Source: Aulostomus chinensis
Taxonomy: Eukaryota > Chordata > Actinopteri > Syngnathiformes > Aulostomidae
Assembly: GCA_037954235.1 (NCBI GenBank)
Contig: JBBMOA010000015.1
Location: 24,129,569 to 24,193,568, forward strand
Reading direction: 5' to 3'
DNA: 64,000 nucleotides
Shown here in pieces: positions 12,711-24,400 of this stretch. The notes under the pieces were generated by a model, which was given only the letters and a program-made list of their open reading frames with translations, did not search any database and was not told where the DNA came from. The stretch's first letter is position 1. Each line of letters starts with the position of its first letter. Position numbers and translations under genes: made by a program.

Positions 12711-12750
12711 CTCTCTCTTTCTCTCTCTCTCTCTCTCTGTCTCTCTCTCC
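12711..12750. repeat. (CT)n microsatellite
   Basis: An imperfect CT run with one TTT and one GT interruption. Confidence 0.9.
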
Positions 12751-13350
12751 CAAGTCTGCTGGCTAGTGATCTTGTCTTTCGTTTTTTACCTGCAGCCTGC
12801 ACTGGTTACCCGTTTTGATCTTGCATATCCAGGTTCGACCACAGCAAACTACATGGCAAGTTTTCTTTTCTTTCATTTTGATTTTACCCCCAGGGGGAGT
12901 CTTACTCCTCTGTGTTACCTTGATATTGTGTCACAACTTTCCCTTATTTTTTGGGGTCCTTGTACCCAAAAGATTGATGTCCCTTTGGTAGTGCATGGAC
13001 TTGTATTGGTATTGTCTTCAGTCCACTGCCTGAAGAAACTGTATTTCTTTTTCTTGGTTACTGACCCTCGTTTGTGACACCTGCACTCTGTTAAAGTAAC
13101 CCCATGTGTGTATCACCCCCATTTGCCTGCCAGCGAACCCCGTGTGCTTGTCGTGGTGTGATCTGATGTTGATCTGTCTCTGTTAGTGTTGCCTGTTCCC
13201 AGTTCATGTGATTAAGACGCCATCATCTGATATTACAACATGCACAACAGTAATATGAGGGCAACTTTACTCTTACCAACTGCATGCAACATGTACTGTC
13301 ACCTCTGACGGGAGACTGAGGTATGATTTTTTTAACAATCATGGATAATG

Positions 13351-13615
13351 GTAAATGGACTCAATTTATATAGCGCTTTTCTACCTTAGCGGCACCCAAA
13401 GCGCTTTACAGTGGTATCTCATTCACCCATTCACACACACACACACACACTGATGGTGGAGGCTGCCATGCAAGGCGCCAACCTACTCATCAGGAGCATT
13501 TATGGGTCCAGTATCTTGCTCAAGGACACTTCGACATGGTCACCTGGGTCGAGGATCGAACCAGCGACCCTTCGGTTGCTAGACGGCCACTCTACCCCTG
13601 AGCCATGCCACCCAC
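13351..13615 (-). repeat. family C tRNA-headed retroposon, copy 1
   Basis: On the minus strand the head reads GGGTGGCATGGCTCAGGGG ... GCTGGTTCGATCC. This resembles the A and B boxes of a tRNA-type polymerase III promoter. The element ends in CCATTTAC. It is flanked by the direct repeat ATAATG (13345-13350 and 13616-13621), which I take as the target-site duplication. The second copy at 33033 has the same two ends and its own flanking repeat. It carries a CA run at 13434-13450. Confidence 0.85.
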
Positions 13616-13687
13616 ATAATGTTTAAAAGCATAGATGCTAAATCCCCTACAGGCTCTGAATAAGGAATATACTGCTTTTATTTTGTC

Positions 13688-13908
13688 AAGGATTCTCTAG
13701 GTTAGCCAGAGACCTTCAGCTTTTAGTGCCTGAAGAAGAGGAATATTTGGAACTAGGTTCAGATTTTGTTGAATCAATGGCATTAATCACTCCAAGAGTT
13801 GGTGGCAAATGTCTGTTTGTTCAGTGTGGTCAACATGCTAATCATACGAGAGATGAAGATGCACTGATGGATTTTGCTCAAAACTTTCTCCAACGGTTGA
13901 AGAAATAA
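13688..13908 (+). pseudogene. coding-like relic of unknown origin
   Basis: One frame reads SRLARDLQLLVPEEEEYLEL, then GSDFVESMALITPRVGGK, CLFVQCGQHANHTRDEDA and LMDFAQNFLQRLKK, then TAA at 13906-13908. The residue mix (acidic start, hydrophobic centre, amphipathic end) looks like a real protein C-terminus and not chance. Just upstream another frame reads ALNKEYTAFILSRIL and runs into a stop, so a frameshift near 13690 may join two parts of one old frame. No splice signal, start or partner exon is visible. It may be the 3' end of a processed pseudogene or a transposon-encoded protein. I do not recognise the family. Confidence 0.4.
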
Positions 13909-14461
13909 TTACAAACTGACTCATTAAAATGTAATTCATTCTGTGGTGAGTAACTGACCATAGCAATGAACTGGTTTACTGTTTCAAATAAGCACCGTGT
14001 AAACTACCCAACACATACGGTACTCGTCTGCCTAACACGCACCACACAAGTGCCTTTTGGATGTGCTCACTCAGAGTTCAGTACATAAACTCGGTTGGAA
14101 CTAGTCCCATCGTCTTTTACATTAAAGAGCCGGTTTACTTGCATGTTGCATGGCGTATTGCTGTTTAGATAGCAAATGCAACAAGTTGGAGAAACAGTTC
14201 TTTGCTTTTCTAACAAACTTTCTTTCAGATGCTAAAAGACTGTGTTTTCCCTAAAGTGCTTTGAGTTTTGCTGTTTGTAATGTCCAGACTATTTGTTGTA
14301 GGAGTACTGTATGTCTGGGCACATGGACTCATTAACAATGGTTGAAAGCTTCTTTCTTATTCATCGCTCAAAACTAATTCATTGTAGATCAAATATGAGA
14401 GGGGTTTGTGCTACGCTTGTATAAAGGCGTACCATGTTTGCGCTGCTGTGCAATTTTGTGT

Positions 14462-14836
14462 GTCCATCCATCCATCCATCCATCCATTTTCTACTGCTTC
14501 TCCTGTTAAGGGTGGTGGGGGTGGAGCCTATCCCAGCAGCCTTCCCCCTGGACAGGTCACCAGTCCATGGCATGGCCAACACATAGAGACAGACAACCAT
14601 TGGCTCTCCCAGCCACACCTACGGTCAATTTAGAGTCTGGATTAACCTGGTCCCTCTTGATGTCTTTGGACTGTGGAGGAAGCTGGAGTACCAGAGAGAA
14701 CCCAGCAGGAACAGGGAGAACATGGAGACTGCATGCACCTGTAACATGCAAACCCGTGCCCGAGCCGGGACTCGAACCCAGAACCTTCGTGCTGTGAAGC
14801 GACCGTACTAACAACTGCACCAATGTGCCGCCCCCC
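14462..14836 (-). repeat. family A retroposon, near full length, minus orientation
   Basis: This is the most complete copy. On the minus strand it begins GGCGGCACATTGGTGCAGTT and contains GGGTTCGAGTCCC, a good B-box match. It then runs through the body shared by all copies and ends in a (GGAT)n tail (14462-14486 as CCAT repeats). A tRNA-like head and a simple-repeat tail are the hallmarks of a SINE moved by LINE machinery. Confidence 0.88.
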
Positions 14837-16889
14837 TATGTAGACACATTTTACTTAATTATGCATCTTTTAAATAGTAGGAAAAGCTCTGCTCCAAGGA
14901 CTGGGCCGTGCCTGTTCATGTCTGGTTCCTGGGATTTCAACAACAAACTCTCCATGTCCACACTGGTTGCCTTTGTTCAAGCTAATATCTCAGTGTCATC
15001 CTTTGAGGACATATGCACTGTTAATAAAAAACGCACTGATACGTGAAAGTGCTGCTAGGTCTTGACTGTCATAAATTAGTAAAAGGTTAATGGGCTATAC
15101 TTATATTGGGCAGTCCCACTTTAAGGGTAATCAGAGTGATATTCAACAGACCCATAACCAAGAAATATGGATCTGAACCAGAACTGAATCCATCTACAAT
15201 GCGAAAGCAGTAATTCTTACAGAGCTGAGAAATTCCAGTCCTGATTCCAGAGACTAGACCTTGGGCCTGTGCTACATGTTAACCTCAGCAGGTCCAGGGT
15301 ATTTTGAAGTTACCTGGGTTGACAAAAAACCCAGCGACTGCAATCAGTGATGAGTGGTACAACAACTGTGTTTCATCAACCCAGTGTTTCCTCACCTGTT
15401 TGTTTGCACTCACGAAAGAGGCAGTGTTGGTACAAGTTGACTCATCACCAGAATGGAGAGGTGCAGAGTGACAAATTGTAATCCTTCACAAAAATAAGAA
15501 AAACAAAGTCATAAAACCCAGCCAAACCTGGAGGGAGAGCTGTGACAACGAGCCGTCTTATTAACAGACTTTTCATTCTCGCTGTTCCATAAAGGTGCCA
15601 GTTGAGGAAAAGCAGTGGAGGCTGTGTGATTGTGATCCATCTCACTCGCTACACACGCTTCCACTTACTGGTACATGATAATGATTCCCTCAACTGAAAA
15701 TGTATGTTGCGGTAGAGCTCGTCAGGAAGAGCTGAGGTTTGTTGACTCCTGAGAGACTCTCCCACGATGGTGACGGCATTGACCTTAGCCTCCTAGCCTG
15801 CTCAGGTTAGGTCTGGTGTGTGAGTTACTGTGGTGCTATTGCTAACCACCTTTTTGTGGAAGAGAAAGCCCCTGGTTGACCCTGCAGTTACCTCGCTAAT
15901 CCTCTAATCCTGCTTTGTAGCACTGGCCGCGATCTGCTTGATAACACAGCTGATTACTTTGAACATCTTGGGGTGGCACAGGGGCTCATCTGCCCCCCTG
16001 TCTCAGTGGGTTTTCTTTGCATGCCCTGGTTTCACGCACCATCAAGCCTCTATGTCAGGTCAGTAGTCCAGTAAGCACACCTGACAGATGACGAACTCGA
16101 CTTGCTTCCAATTTTTGTCGTATCAAACTGACACTGTTCTCTGTGGATGCACATTTCTCATTATACCTGAATGTGAACTAATTAGAAAATGAACTCAGTA
16201 ATTGAAAGATCGCTCCGTTATGAATATTAATGTCAAGTGCATTATGACACTCTTCCGTTGCACATCAACATTCTCACGTTTCCTGGTGGGCTGCAGCTCT
16301 GAAGGAGGACCTGCCTCAGATCGAGAAGGACTAATGGGTCCAGGACTTGAGAACACAGCTGCAAATTCTGTGCTCGCCCTGTTTGTTTCCTCTCAGCCAG
16401 AGGACTTTTGAATGAAAAATGGCTTTAATACAGCCGGTGTAATTGTAAAGGCAGCAGGGAGGCAAGAATTATGGTTTGTCCATGTAGCCCCTCCCTCACC
16501 AGCCAAATCCAGCAGATTGGAGAGTGACTCAGGGAAGACATTATTGATTGAAAATCCTGCGTTGTTTATTGATCACCAGGCTCTTTGCATGGTTATATCA
16601 GCTTGTAAAAACACACACACTTTTTTTGGCAGCAATTACTTCTCTGTCAATCAGACAGGGCGATGAATAATGGTTTAATGAGGGTTGTTGCAGCAGAAGT
16701 CATTTTTTTGTGCTCAAGTGAGGAAGAACATGGTTGGATCAATGATGCACATTCTAACGCACGCCTTTCCAGTGGTGATGAAGGGGCTTCTTGTGATTCT
16801 GTTGTCATAATTCTTCTTCTCTCATCTTATCGGTTGGAGACCCTGATTGCCTCATGAAAACTCTAGGATTGGTTTGAATTGGATTGCCA

Positions 16890-17632
16890 GCTGGGCGGCA
16901 CGGTGGAGCAGTGGTCCTCACTGTGGCCCCCCAGCAAGAAGGTTCCGGGTGGAGCCCCAGCTGGAGCACGGGGTCTTTCTGTGTGAGTCTCCATGTTCTC
17001 CATGTTCTCCCTGTTCCTGCGTGGGTTCTCTCTGGTACTCCAGCTTCCTCCACAGTCCAAAGACATCAAGAGGGGACCAGGTTAGATAAGAGATAAGATA
17101 AGATAAGATAGGTACTTTATTTGTCCCAAACTGGGAAATTCTCTTATTGCAGCAGCAATATAAAAGTACAAAAAATACAAAAATTTAATAAAATAACCAT
17201 AAAATTAAAATCTACATTGTGCCAGAATATGGAGCAAAATTAAATAAGGAAATACTGTAAACTTGTCATTTGTATGAGTAATGTGCAATGTTCAAGTGTG
17301 CAAAATGAGAAGAGTTCGGAGATGTACAGGATATTTACAAAAAGTACAGTGAAGTGACCATCAAATCAAATCAAATGTGACTATTGTACAGAGCTATTGC
17401 TTGCGGCAGAAATGACTTTTTGTACCGCTCTGTGCGACAACGAAGCTGCAAAAGTCTCTAAAGGTTAATCCAGACTCTAAATTGACCGTAGGCGTGGCTG
17501 GGAGAGCCAATGGTTGTCTGTCTCTATGTGTTGGCCCTGCCATGGACTGGTGACCTGTCCAGGGTGCTGGGATAGGCTCCACCCCCCTGGGACCCCTAAC
17601 AGGATCAGTAGTTGAAAATGGATTGATGGATT
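16890..17632 (+). repeat. family A retroposon split by a later insertion
   Basis: The head (GGGCGGCACGGTGGAGCAGTGG) and body run to GGGGACCAGGTTA at 17084. The same body resumes at 17462 as AGGTTAATCCAGACTC and ends in a degenerate GGATTGATGGATTG tail. The intact copies read GACCAGGTTAATCCAG without a break. Confidence 0.88.
17085..17461 (-). mobile_element. retroelement fragment inserted into family A
   Basis: The 377-bp insert is flanked by the direct repeat AGGTTA (17079-17084 and 17462-17467). It begins with a (GATAA)n run and TACTTTATTTGTCCC, and ends TGCGACAACGAAGCTGCAAAAG. Read on the minus strand, the (TTATC)n run is a 3' tail, as in LINE-derived 3' fragments. The family is not assigned. 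Confidence 0.75.
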
Positions 17633-19076
17633 GTCTGCCACTGTGTTAGGGGAGACATAGATAACAGTATTGCCACCAACCGTCGTGATTCAGAGACACT
17701 AATTTAGGAATCATATCCACCTTTTAGTGTAGTTTTGGAGGTTGGGATGCTTCAAATAGTCATCAGTATCTGCAGTCTAAGAATATATGGCTGGCTCCTC
17801 CAGCATTCTGGAATCACAAAGTAATGCGGGGGGGGGGGACGTGTACGAGCTCAATGCACCTATTCTCAAGTATTTGAAAGGCAAAATATGCTGTTTGGAT
17901 TGAGTATTGCTTTGATAAAAAGCAATGTTGATAACATGCCAATTAATGTGTCCTTCACTTACAATCAGGACACCCAGGAAAGGAAGTGTTGCCAAGGATA
18001 AACGTGTATCGTGTGTCGCAGGTCTGAGCATTCCGATCTGAAGGCACCCTCAGTGCAATTTAGGTACGCTGATACCTGAACTTGTTGATTCCAGCTGTGA
18101 ACCAAGCCATTGTAAAGCAACAGTAAAACCTCTTTGCAATGTGGGGATGACTTGTTTCCTACTTGATGACACTAGACTGAATAAGGAATGTGACCACTAC
18201 ACTGGAGACGAAAGTCCACATCCTGTCCACAACCAGCATTGTGCTCCTTCAAACCTCAGCCTACAGAAATGATTCTGCTTCCAGGTGCCAGGACAATCCA
18301 ACCGCTTTGCTTTGAAGCTTTCGAGTGTTGGTTTGTCTCTTTGCCTCTACCTTTCATTGGCTGAGGTTCTTAGACCTTCATTACATCACATTCTTACTGG
18401 CTCCCTTTGCTGCACTTTGCTGTTTGCCCTGTAAATGCACTGGTTTAATTTATACTGTTGGAATATAGAGGGGCAAAGCACTTTCCATTACACCGATGGA
18501 AAACGTACGAATCAAACAGTGCTCAGAGATTAAGCAGCCAAACATAGCTGAGATGAACAAGATTCAGATGGAGAAGCTTCACTTAGGCCAAATGATCAAC
18601 TATGCAGAAAACTATTCATATGAACAGATGCATGAATATTTATTAGATTTGATAAAACAGCACTTTTCACTCATTGGGTTGAGACTTTCTTGACAGAGAT
18701 TCTTCAGAATATCTCCTCTTAGGTCCTCTCTAGATATACAAGCTAGTGTAGCTGTGTCTTTACTAATTATTGGACAGAATGAAATAAAAGTGAATATTAT
18801 GAATTGATTAAAAAAATTAATTGCACTAAAACATGTTTTTTATCCTGTGATTATTCCCCGTTAATCGCATGATTAGAATAAGATTTTTTTACTGGTAGTT
18901 TTGGGGAGAGATAATTAATTACAGTTACATTAAGTTAGGCATAAATGCAGTACTTTTATTTGATGTTGAGTCAATGCATCACTCAGCATAAATATTTTTT
19001 AAAAAATGTTTGAAACAAATTATTTCTAATCTAAATAACGTATTTTTTTCTCCTTCTCTTTTGAGAATGGCTTTTA

Positions 19077-19363
19077 ATCCATCCATCCATCCATCCATCC
19101 ATCTTCCCCCTCTTCTCCCGTTGAGGGTGGTGGGAGTGGAGCCTATCCCAGCAGCCTTCCCCCTGGACAGGTCACCAGTCCATGGCAGGGCCAACACATA
19201 GAGACAGACAACCATTGGCTCTCCCAGCCACGCCTACGGTCAATTTAGAGTCTGGATTAACCTGGTCCCTCTTGATGTCTTTGGACTGTGGAGGAAGCTG
19301 GAGTACCAGAGAGAACCCAGCAGGAACAGGGAGAACATGCAGACTCACCCAGAAAGATCGAAT
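19077..19363 (-). repeat. family A retroposon, head-truncated, minus orientation
   Basis: (CCAT)n at 19077-19102 is the tail. The body matches 14462 closely and stops at GACTCACCCAGAAAGATCG, so the tRNA-like head is missing. Confidence 0.85.
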
Positions 19364-19693
19364 TCAAAAGATAAAGGAATGTGTCAGCAAGGTCTGCAAT
19401 GAGAAATCAACAAAGCTCAGTTATGTACTGTGGCACAAACAATATGAAATAAAAACTTAAATGTTTTCCAGAGCAACACGCAGTTTAAAACAAAATCAGT
19501 TACATTTCAGTCCAGTATGAGTCAGTAGTCACTGAAGTTGCCTCCACCCTGAGTGCAGCTGTTAAATTACTGCTACAAACAAAAGCATTTGGAATTTACA
19601 TTTGGTTTTACTGTGTAGAGGAATTTTGTGTGGTGAAGGAACTCATCAGTCAGAGGAAACGGGCTGGAGACTCAGAGACATCTTCCTCTGGAC

Positions 19694-20000
19694 CAGGGGT
19701 CACCAACGTGGTGCCCGCGGGCACCGGGTCGCCCGCAAGGACCACATGAGTCGCCCGTGGGCCTGTTCTCAAAATAGCTCACCACAGCACCACTCACCAG
19801 TGAGCTGCATCTAATTTTTTGTTTCTATTTTTTTAATCACACTTGCATTGGTGTGAATTTGAAAATGACAACAGGCCTGTCCCAGATTTATCTATGTATT
19901 AACAGGTTTTTATATAAAGAGGTAAAAAAACAAATTTTGTATGTTTTCAAAATGGTACCCAAGGAGCAGCTCTCCGCTTCACAAAGGTTGGTGACCCCTG
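19694..20000. mobile_element. complete hAT-type MITE with 8-bp target duplication
   Basis: The element is 307 bp with perfect 14-bp terminal inverted repeats, CAGGGGTCACCAAC and GTTGGTGACCCCTG. It is flanked on both sides by CTCTGGAC (19686-19693 and 20001-20008). The 8-bp duplication and the CAGGG termini are diagnostic of hAT-superfamily transposons. There is no transposase frame, so it is a non-autonomous element. It reads GC-rich at its left end and AT-rich in the middle. Confidence 0.93.
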
Positions 20001-23000
20001 CTCTGGACACTCATGGATATCCAGTTCAGATGTTCAAGGTCGGCTGTGCGATGAGGTCGAGTCAGCTGCCTCAGAACATCTGACGTCCTTCTCTCCAGTC
20101 GCACTTGTGTTGTTGGGCGCTACCAGGAATGTGTCATCAGAACATTCCGCACAGATGTGACCTTTGCGTCGTCTGAACACAGTTGTTCATGTCAACAACG
20201 CTGGCGCTTTGAGTGTCAGCTTCACTATCAGTAGCTGTTCTAGCAACAAAGTTACGATTAACAAAGAGCTCATTGAAGACACCTGCAGGCTCCCCCCAGA
20301 CCCAGGTCAAGGCCCGGGGTCGGATCGGCTCTCATTCTTACTGACGGGTTATAAGTGAGAGTGAAAACAAATGATCCCAGATGAACTTCCTTATCATTCT
20401 GGATTTCTTTTTGAAAGCTCTGTTGCACTGTGCCTGCCGTTCAGCGACCTTCACTCGTGTGTAAGAGAGATTTTTTCCACTTACATGGACCAGTTTTTGA
20501 GGGTGGGACTGGCATACAATGCAAGAATGAGCTAGTGCTAACAGGCATAGCCTAGAATGACAGAAACAAGTTGCCCCATACGGCCATGTTTCTTTATATT
20601 TTAAAATTAGCTGAAAGCGTGTCACTAGCAAAAGTAGAATCCTTCAGTCTCTCCTTTGCCAACTCGAAGGGGATTATTACAAATAATGTTCAAGTTCACG
20701 TTTTTTATTGTAGAATGAAGAAGTTATAAATTATTGCTCAGCACAGTGTGCTTTGCTTTTCTGTGACATCAATAAAAAAAATAGTTTTTCACTTTTAAAG
20801 AAGACCCTCTAATGGCGACATAATAGCAAGGCAAGAACTTACCCACTTGACCTGGTACCCCAGTCTCCCCGATAAATTACACAAGTCAAAAAAGTCTATC
20901 TCAGTTGCCTTCATAATTATCTGGTCCATGAGCCTTGGAGTGTGCTCATATATATTTCTGCTGTTGGAGGAAAAACCATTTCAAGACTGCAAAAAAAAAA
21001 AAAAAGGGGAGAGAAATGATGGGAGATATCACAAGGGGTCAGAATTCCCCGGAAAGTGTGACTGCCCAACTCTGCTGACGGTCCGGTCACACATCAGTTC
21101 CCATCAGGCCCAGATTGCACATAATAATGCACCACAAATAACGCCACAGGTCCATCCCAGCACTGCTGTGCTGGCTGTCTGCACTCAGAAACAGTGTGTC
21201 AGCCTCTTTAATTAATTTGCTCAAAGAGGTCACTTTCGTGCACTTAAGCTATTTTCTCTTGTAATAGTTTCTGGGCGTGTACCCATGTTAAAAGGCAACA
21301 ACAACAACAAAAAACCCTCCTTTGAGCATGGAGAGAAGATGATGAAAGACTTGGACAATAAGTAAGACGTACGAAACAATTCATTTAAATTTGACATATC
21401 AAGAAAAGAATGGGGCGACCATTAAAAGAGGTCAGCTCTTAAAAAAGGACAAGGGCACTGGAAAGCCATTAAAGGGAAGCAGCCATTAGTACTAATAGAG
21501 TGAGTGCTGCTGTAGCTTCTCAACTCTGAGTCTGTAGCCAAAGGCTGGCCCAGACCCCCGATGTTTGTTGACCCTTTTTATTCATTCAGACTTTCAAAGA
21601 AGATGTTTTTTATTGTTTGAGCAGCTGCATTTGTACTCATTTGGCAGCTGGCAAATGACCTAATTTAACATTTTATGCTTTTAAAGTTGCCCTTTTCAAA
21701 ATTAGACTGAGAAAATGACATTGTATTTATATTCACTGGGGGGGGGGGGGCAGCTAGATAACAACCGCTGATTCTTAACTCCGATTCGAACGATCAACTG
21801 TTGGAGTCCAGTTGACAGCGCAGGACATCCTCATTCATCAGCCCAGTATTTCAAACAGCGACACTGCAGGAACGTCTTCGACAGCTCGATTTACATCAAG
21901 TGAGAAGCTGCAGGTCTCCAAAAAGGATTTCATGTTTGGTGTTTGATGAATTTATCACCATGTGGTTAAGGTTTGTTTAGCTTCAGACACAAAAATCTTA
22001 GAAGGAATCATGTAGTTAGGAAAGCATTAAAGCTTGGGTTTAGGACATTATTCTCTCAAGATTAAATGTTCTTAAAGTGATTGTTATCATGACAGTGACA
22101 ATGTGGTTTATCTCAAAAACTCTAAGCAAAAACTGTGGCTGCAAAGGTCAACAAGGACTTTCATACCGTACACCAGAGGGACTCAGATAGAAATCTTTGA
22201 GGGCCACAAAGAATTTTTTTCAATGAGTTAAAGGTCCATGTATTGAGGTCGGTCAATAATGTGTGATAAGACGGTAATATTCAAAACAAAATACCGTTTT
22301 CAATAAAATGCCATTTCCATTTCGATATAAATTAAAATAAATAGTTGAATAAACAAAAAAATGACCCCTGTCATGAATCCAAAGCAAATATGTCAGGCAG
22401 GGTGAAGAAGGCTTGGTGAGTCAGGCATCTCAGGAGCTCCAAACTAACATCGATGCTAAGATCAAACCAAAGGTCCCGTTCAGGTAAATAAACTGATTAA
22501 AATTTAAAAAACTGCTCCAGAAACTAAAGTGAAAGTTCAAAATTCCACTCGCAGCAGTGAACTCTGAGTGGCCCAGTAACAGGTTGTCTGTGTGTCGTTG
22601 GCACGGAGACGAGTCCTGGCCAGTATGTCGCGTCCAGGGGGGTGGGGGTACGAGTGAAGTGCACGTGCGGTCGCTTGTGGATTTTTGGTGTACCTCACAA
22701 GGGCAGGGTGGAATATAAACATGGCGTTTGGGGTTTGAAAAAAAATAAAAATAACGCCAGACTGCTCACCTTGTCCTGATGTGCCGACCCAGCCACAGCA
22801 CACAGTGAAGGAATAACAGGGGGCTACAACGAGGCAGCCAGTGGGCCGGATGCGGCCCAGGGCCCGCCGGTTGTGGATCACTGCTATACACAGACGTCAT
22901 CACAGGTCGCTCTGGTCATACGAACTACAGCCATCCAAGAGACGTGCACCCAACGCGGACCCCTGAGGTGCACCTACAGCTGTGTAGTAGTTGCAATGGT

Positions 23001-23060
23001 TAGTTTCAGTGTGCTGCTGAAAACTGCACAGAGTTCACTGCAGGCAGGCACAGATGGAAG

Positions 23061-23063
23061 TAC

Positions 23064-23136
<73 letters not shown>

Positions 23137-23149
23137 CATATATATATGA
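23061..23149. repeat. compound (GT)n (TA)n microsatellite
   Basis: (GT)n passes directly into (TA)n and then mixed TA/CA. The AT part is self-complementary. Confidence 0.95.
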
Positions 23150-23457
23150 TTTGGGATATTAGAGGATGTTCTTTTTTACATCATTCTCAATTTCATTGAG
23201 GAAGCCATTTGAATTATTTGATGTTATTTTTGTGGTTATTTGAATCAAATGAAGACTTTTAAGTATGCTGCCGCACAGTAATATTCAATTAATATTGGAG
23301 GCAAACCTAACTTTTTGGAATTGATCCAAACCCTTGACACCTAAATTCGATGTCTGTATTCCCATATTTCAACATGGTTTCAGTATGATTTTGCTCTCTG
23401 CTGTCACCAAAGTCAGAGGTTTTGTGACATAATAGTCGCACACTTGCTCAACTGCAC

Positions 23458-23626
23458 TTTAATGTGTCATTCTGAGACCCTCAGTTGTCCTTTAATGTCT
23501 TTAATGTGTCATTCTGAGACCCTCAGTTGTCCTTTTATGTCTTTAATGTGTCATTCTGAGACCCTCAGTTGTCCTTTTATGTCTTTAATGTGTCATTCTG
23601 AGACATTCTACTGTGTTTTAATGTCC
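23458..23626. repeat. 42-bp tandem repeat, four copies
   Basis: Copies begin at about 23461, 23503, 23545 and 23587 with AATGTGTCATTCTGAGAC. The first three are nearly identical and the fourth diverges after GAGACATTCTA. Since 42 is a multiple of three, a plus-strand frame stays open (LMCHSETLSC repeated), but nothing else supports coding. Confidence 0.92.
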
Positions 23627-23934
23627 AACTGTCTTCCTCCAGTGACTCTGTCTTCCACAGGCACAAATATTTACTGTCTCACTTAAGATACTTAGCTTGC
23701 AGCATCAGGACTCAATGAACTGAAATTGAAAAAAAAAAAGTACAACAACACGATACAATACTTGCTCAATAAAATTTGACAGGAATGACTGTCAGTTCAG
23801 AGGTAGTTGTAAGATTTTTGGAGTCCAAAAAAAAATAGTCACTTAGAAAATCTACACCAAGATATCTATTATAGTTGATACTGTATCTTTAAACGCTTAT
23901 GTGGAAATTTAAGTTCAATATAATTCCATTGAAG

Positions 23935-24222
23935 GAGGCACGATGGTGCAGTGGTCATCACTGTACCCTCCCAGCAAGAAGGTTCCGGGTTCAAGCCCCA
24001 GCTGGAGCACGGGGTCTTTCTGTGTGAGTCTCCATGTTTTCCCTGTTCCTGCTGGGTTCTCTCTGGTACTCCAGCTTCCTCCACAGTCCAAAGACATCAA
24101 GAGGGACCAGGTTAATCCAGACTCTAAATTGACCGTAGGTGTGGCTGGGAGAGCCAATGGTTGTCTGTCTCTATGTGTTGGCCCTGCCATGGACTGATGA
24201 CCTGTCCAGGGTGAAGGCTGCT
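23935..24222 (+). repeat. family A retroposon, tail-truncated, plus orientation
   Basis: The head reads GGCACGATGGTGCAGTGG with B-box-like GGGTTCAAGCCCC. The body continues to CTGTCCAGGGTGAAGGCTGC, after which the match ends. Confidence 0.85.
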
Positions 24223-24244
24223 GGACTGTTAATGTTTTTTATGG

Positions 24245-24262
24245 TGGGGGGGGGGGGGGGGG
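24245..24262. repeat. poly-G run
   Basis: About 18 consecutive G. Other G or C runs of 9 or more occur near 1986, 10550, 11477, 17828, 21741, 55447, 59343, 60381 and 60561. They are prone to sequencing-length error and can form quadruplexes. Confidence 0.85.
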
Positions 24263-24340
24263 GTGGCCGTGTCTATGACAATAGATAGAAATACTAGACC
24301 ACACACTACAAATGGATCTGAATTAAGCCTTAATTTATTT

Positions 24341-24400
24341 TCATCATTATCATTATTATTATTATTAATAATATTAGTAGTCGTGGTAGTAGTAGTATTG
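24341..24400. repeat. (ATT)n and (GTA)n trinucleotide tract
   Basis: ATT repeats followed by imperfect GTA/GTG repeats. Confidence 0.85.

Noticed and set aside
13540..13615. tRNA gene on the minus strand
   Set aside because: The A and B boxes are there but the cloverleaf arms do not pair, and the same sequence heads a repeated retroposon. It is a tRNA-derived SINE head.
14567..14797. Recurring frame MAGPTHRDRQPLALP at five or more places
   Set aside because: It is the translated body of the family A retroposon, present in both orientations and broken differently in each copy.
18496..18693. 65-codon frame starting MENVRIKQCSEIKQ
   Set aside because: It has a plausible composition but no recognisable domain, no splice-compatible donor of the right phase and no neighbour. 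It is most likely chance in AT-rich DNA.
22815..22885. hAT-type end (GGCCCGCCGGTTGTGGATCACTG) paired with CAGAGGGACTCA at 22172
   Set aside because: The two ends are not inverted repeats of each other and no 8-bp duplication is seen. At most one decayed end is present.
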